This document shows, in pieces, positions 5,179-5,229 of a stretch of DNA of 5,229 bases; within the stretch, counting starts at the first letter, position 1, and every line of letters begins with the position of its first letter. The position numbers and the translations under genes are program-made. The stretch comes from an uncultured Candidatus Saccharibacteria bacterium (GTDB taxonomy: Bacteria > Patescibacteriota > Saccharimonadia > Saccharimonadales > Saccharimonadaceae): positions 1 through 5,229 of the forward strand of contig CAMHIH010000051.1 of the NCBI GenBank assembly GCA_946185175.1, given 5' to 3'. The notes under the pieces were generated by a model. The model was not told where the DNA came from, did no database searches, and saw only the letters and a list, made by a program, of their open reading frames with translations.

Positions 5179-5229
5179 ATGAAGAAGAAAATGCACTTTA
5201 CCATTATGGGATTGGTAGTAGCGGTTCTT
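5179..5229 (+). CDS. Putative secreted or membrane-anchored protein (N-terminus only, cut by window edge)
   Basis: Only 17 codons are visible: MKKKMHFTIMGLVVAVL. Three lysines followed by a hydrophobic run look like the start of a Sec signal peptide or an N-terminal membrane helix. The start is secure because of the AAAGGAGG SD 7 nt upstream, a leader hairpin and a plausible promoter. The gene is divergent from dus. The strong SD and structured leader suggest an abundant product such as a surface or pilin-like protein, but that is a guess; function cannot be read from this fragment. Confidence 0.7.
   Translation, partial: MKKKMHFTIMGLVVAVL

Noticed and set aside
1..5229. Recoded UGA (as in some Patescibacteria)
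   Set aside because: The translated genes end in TAA or TAG, no in-frame TGA interrupts a conserved frame, and conserved glycines and tryptophans are encoded normally. There is no positive sign of recoding, though the window cannot exclude it.

Overview
The window is a compact, moderately AT-rich bacterial segment with five complete protein genes and one partial gene at each edge. Nothing indicates a phage, transposon, CRISPR array or rRNA/tRNA gene. The very short intergenic gaps, small proteins, near-absence of Shine-Dalgarno (SD) sequences and divergent housekeeping proteins suggest a reduced-genome lineage such as Patescibacteria/CPR, possibly Saccharibacteria. That is inference from style, not from a marker gene. 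Genes end in TAA or TAG, none of the translated frames contains an in-frame TGA, and the standard code reads all of them sensibly.

Layout. Bases 1-685 (minus) hold a nearly complete VTC-type polyphosphate polymerase-like domain protein that runs off the left edge. Bases 741-1157 (minus) encode a divergent SmpB, the tmRNA partner in ribosome rescue. Bases 1173-1937 (minus) encode a GT32/OCH1-like DXD glycosyltransferase. Bases 1964-3286 (plus) encode a GT4 glycosyltransferase, divergent from the GT32 gene across only 26 bp. Bases 4072-5007 and 3283-4068 (both minus) form a dus-to-alpha/beta-hydrolase operon with a 3-nt gap; its last gene overlaps the GT4 stop codon tail to tail by 4 nt. From 5179 (plus) a gene begins that encodes a Lys-rich, hydrophobic N-terminus resembling a signal peptide or membrane anchor, and it runs off the right edge.

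How the genes relate. The two glycosyltransferases face each other across a shared promoter, so they are probably expressed together for surface glycan or glycolipid synthesis. Dus (tRNA modification) and SmpB (ribosome rescue) are translation housekeeping genes. The hydrolase probably depends on dus transcription and translation.

The most notable signal is in start-site architecture. Minus-10 hexamers lie 6-10 nt upstream of four start codons (smpB, GT32, GT4, dus) with no SD, which predicts leaderless or nearly leaderless mRNAs. At the glycosyltransferase pair one 10-bp palindrome, ATTATATAAT, supplies a perfect TATAAT to both strands. By contrast the right-edge gene has a leader of about 70 nt, a stem-loop almost at its predicted 5' end and a strong AAAGGAGG SD.
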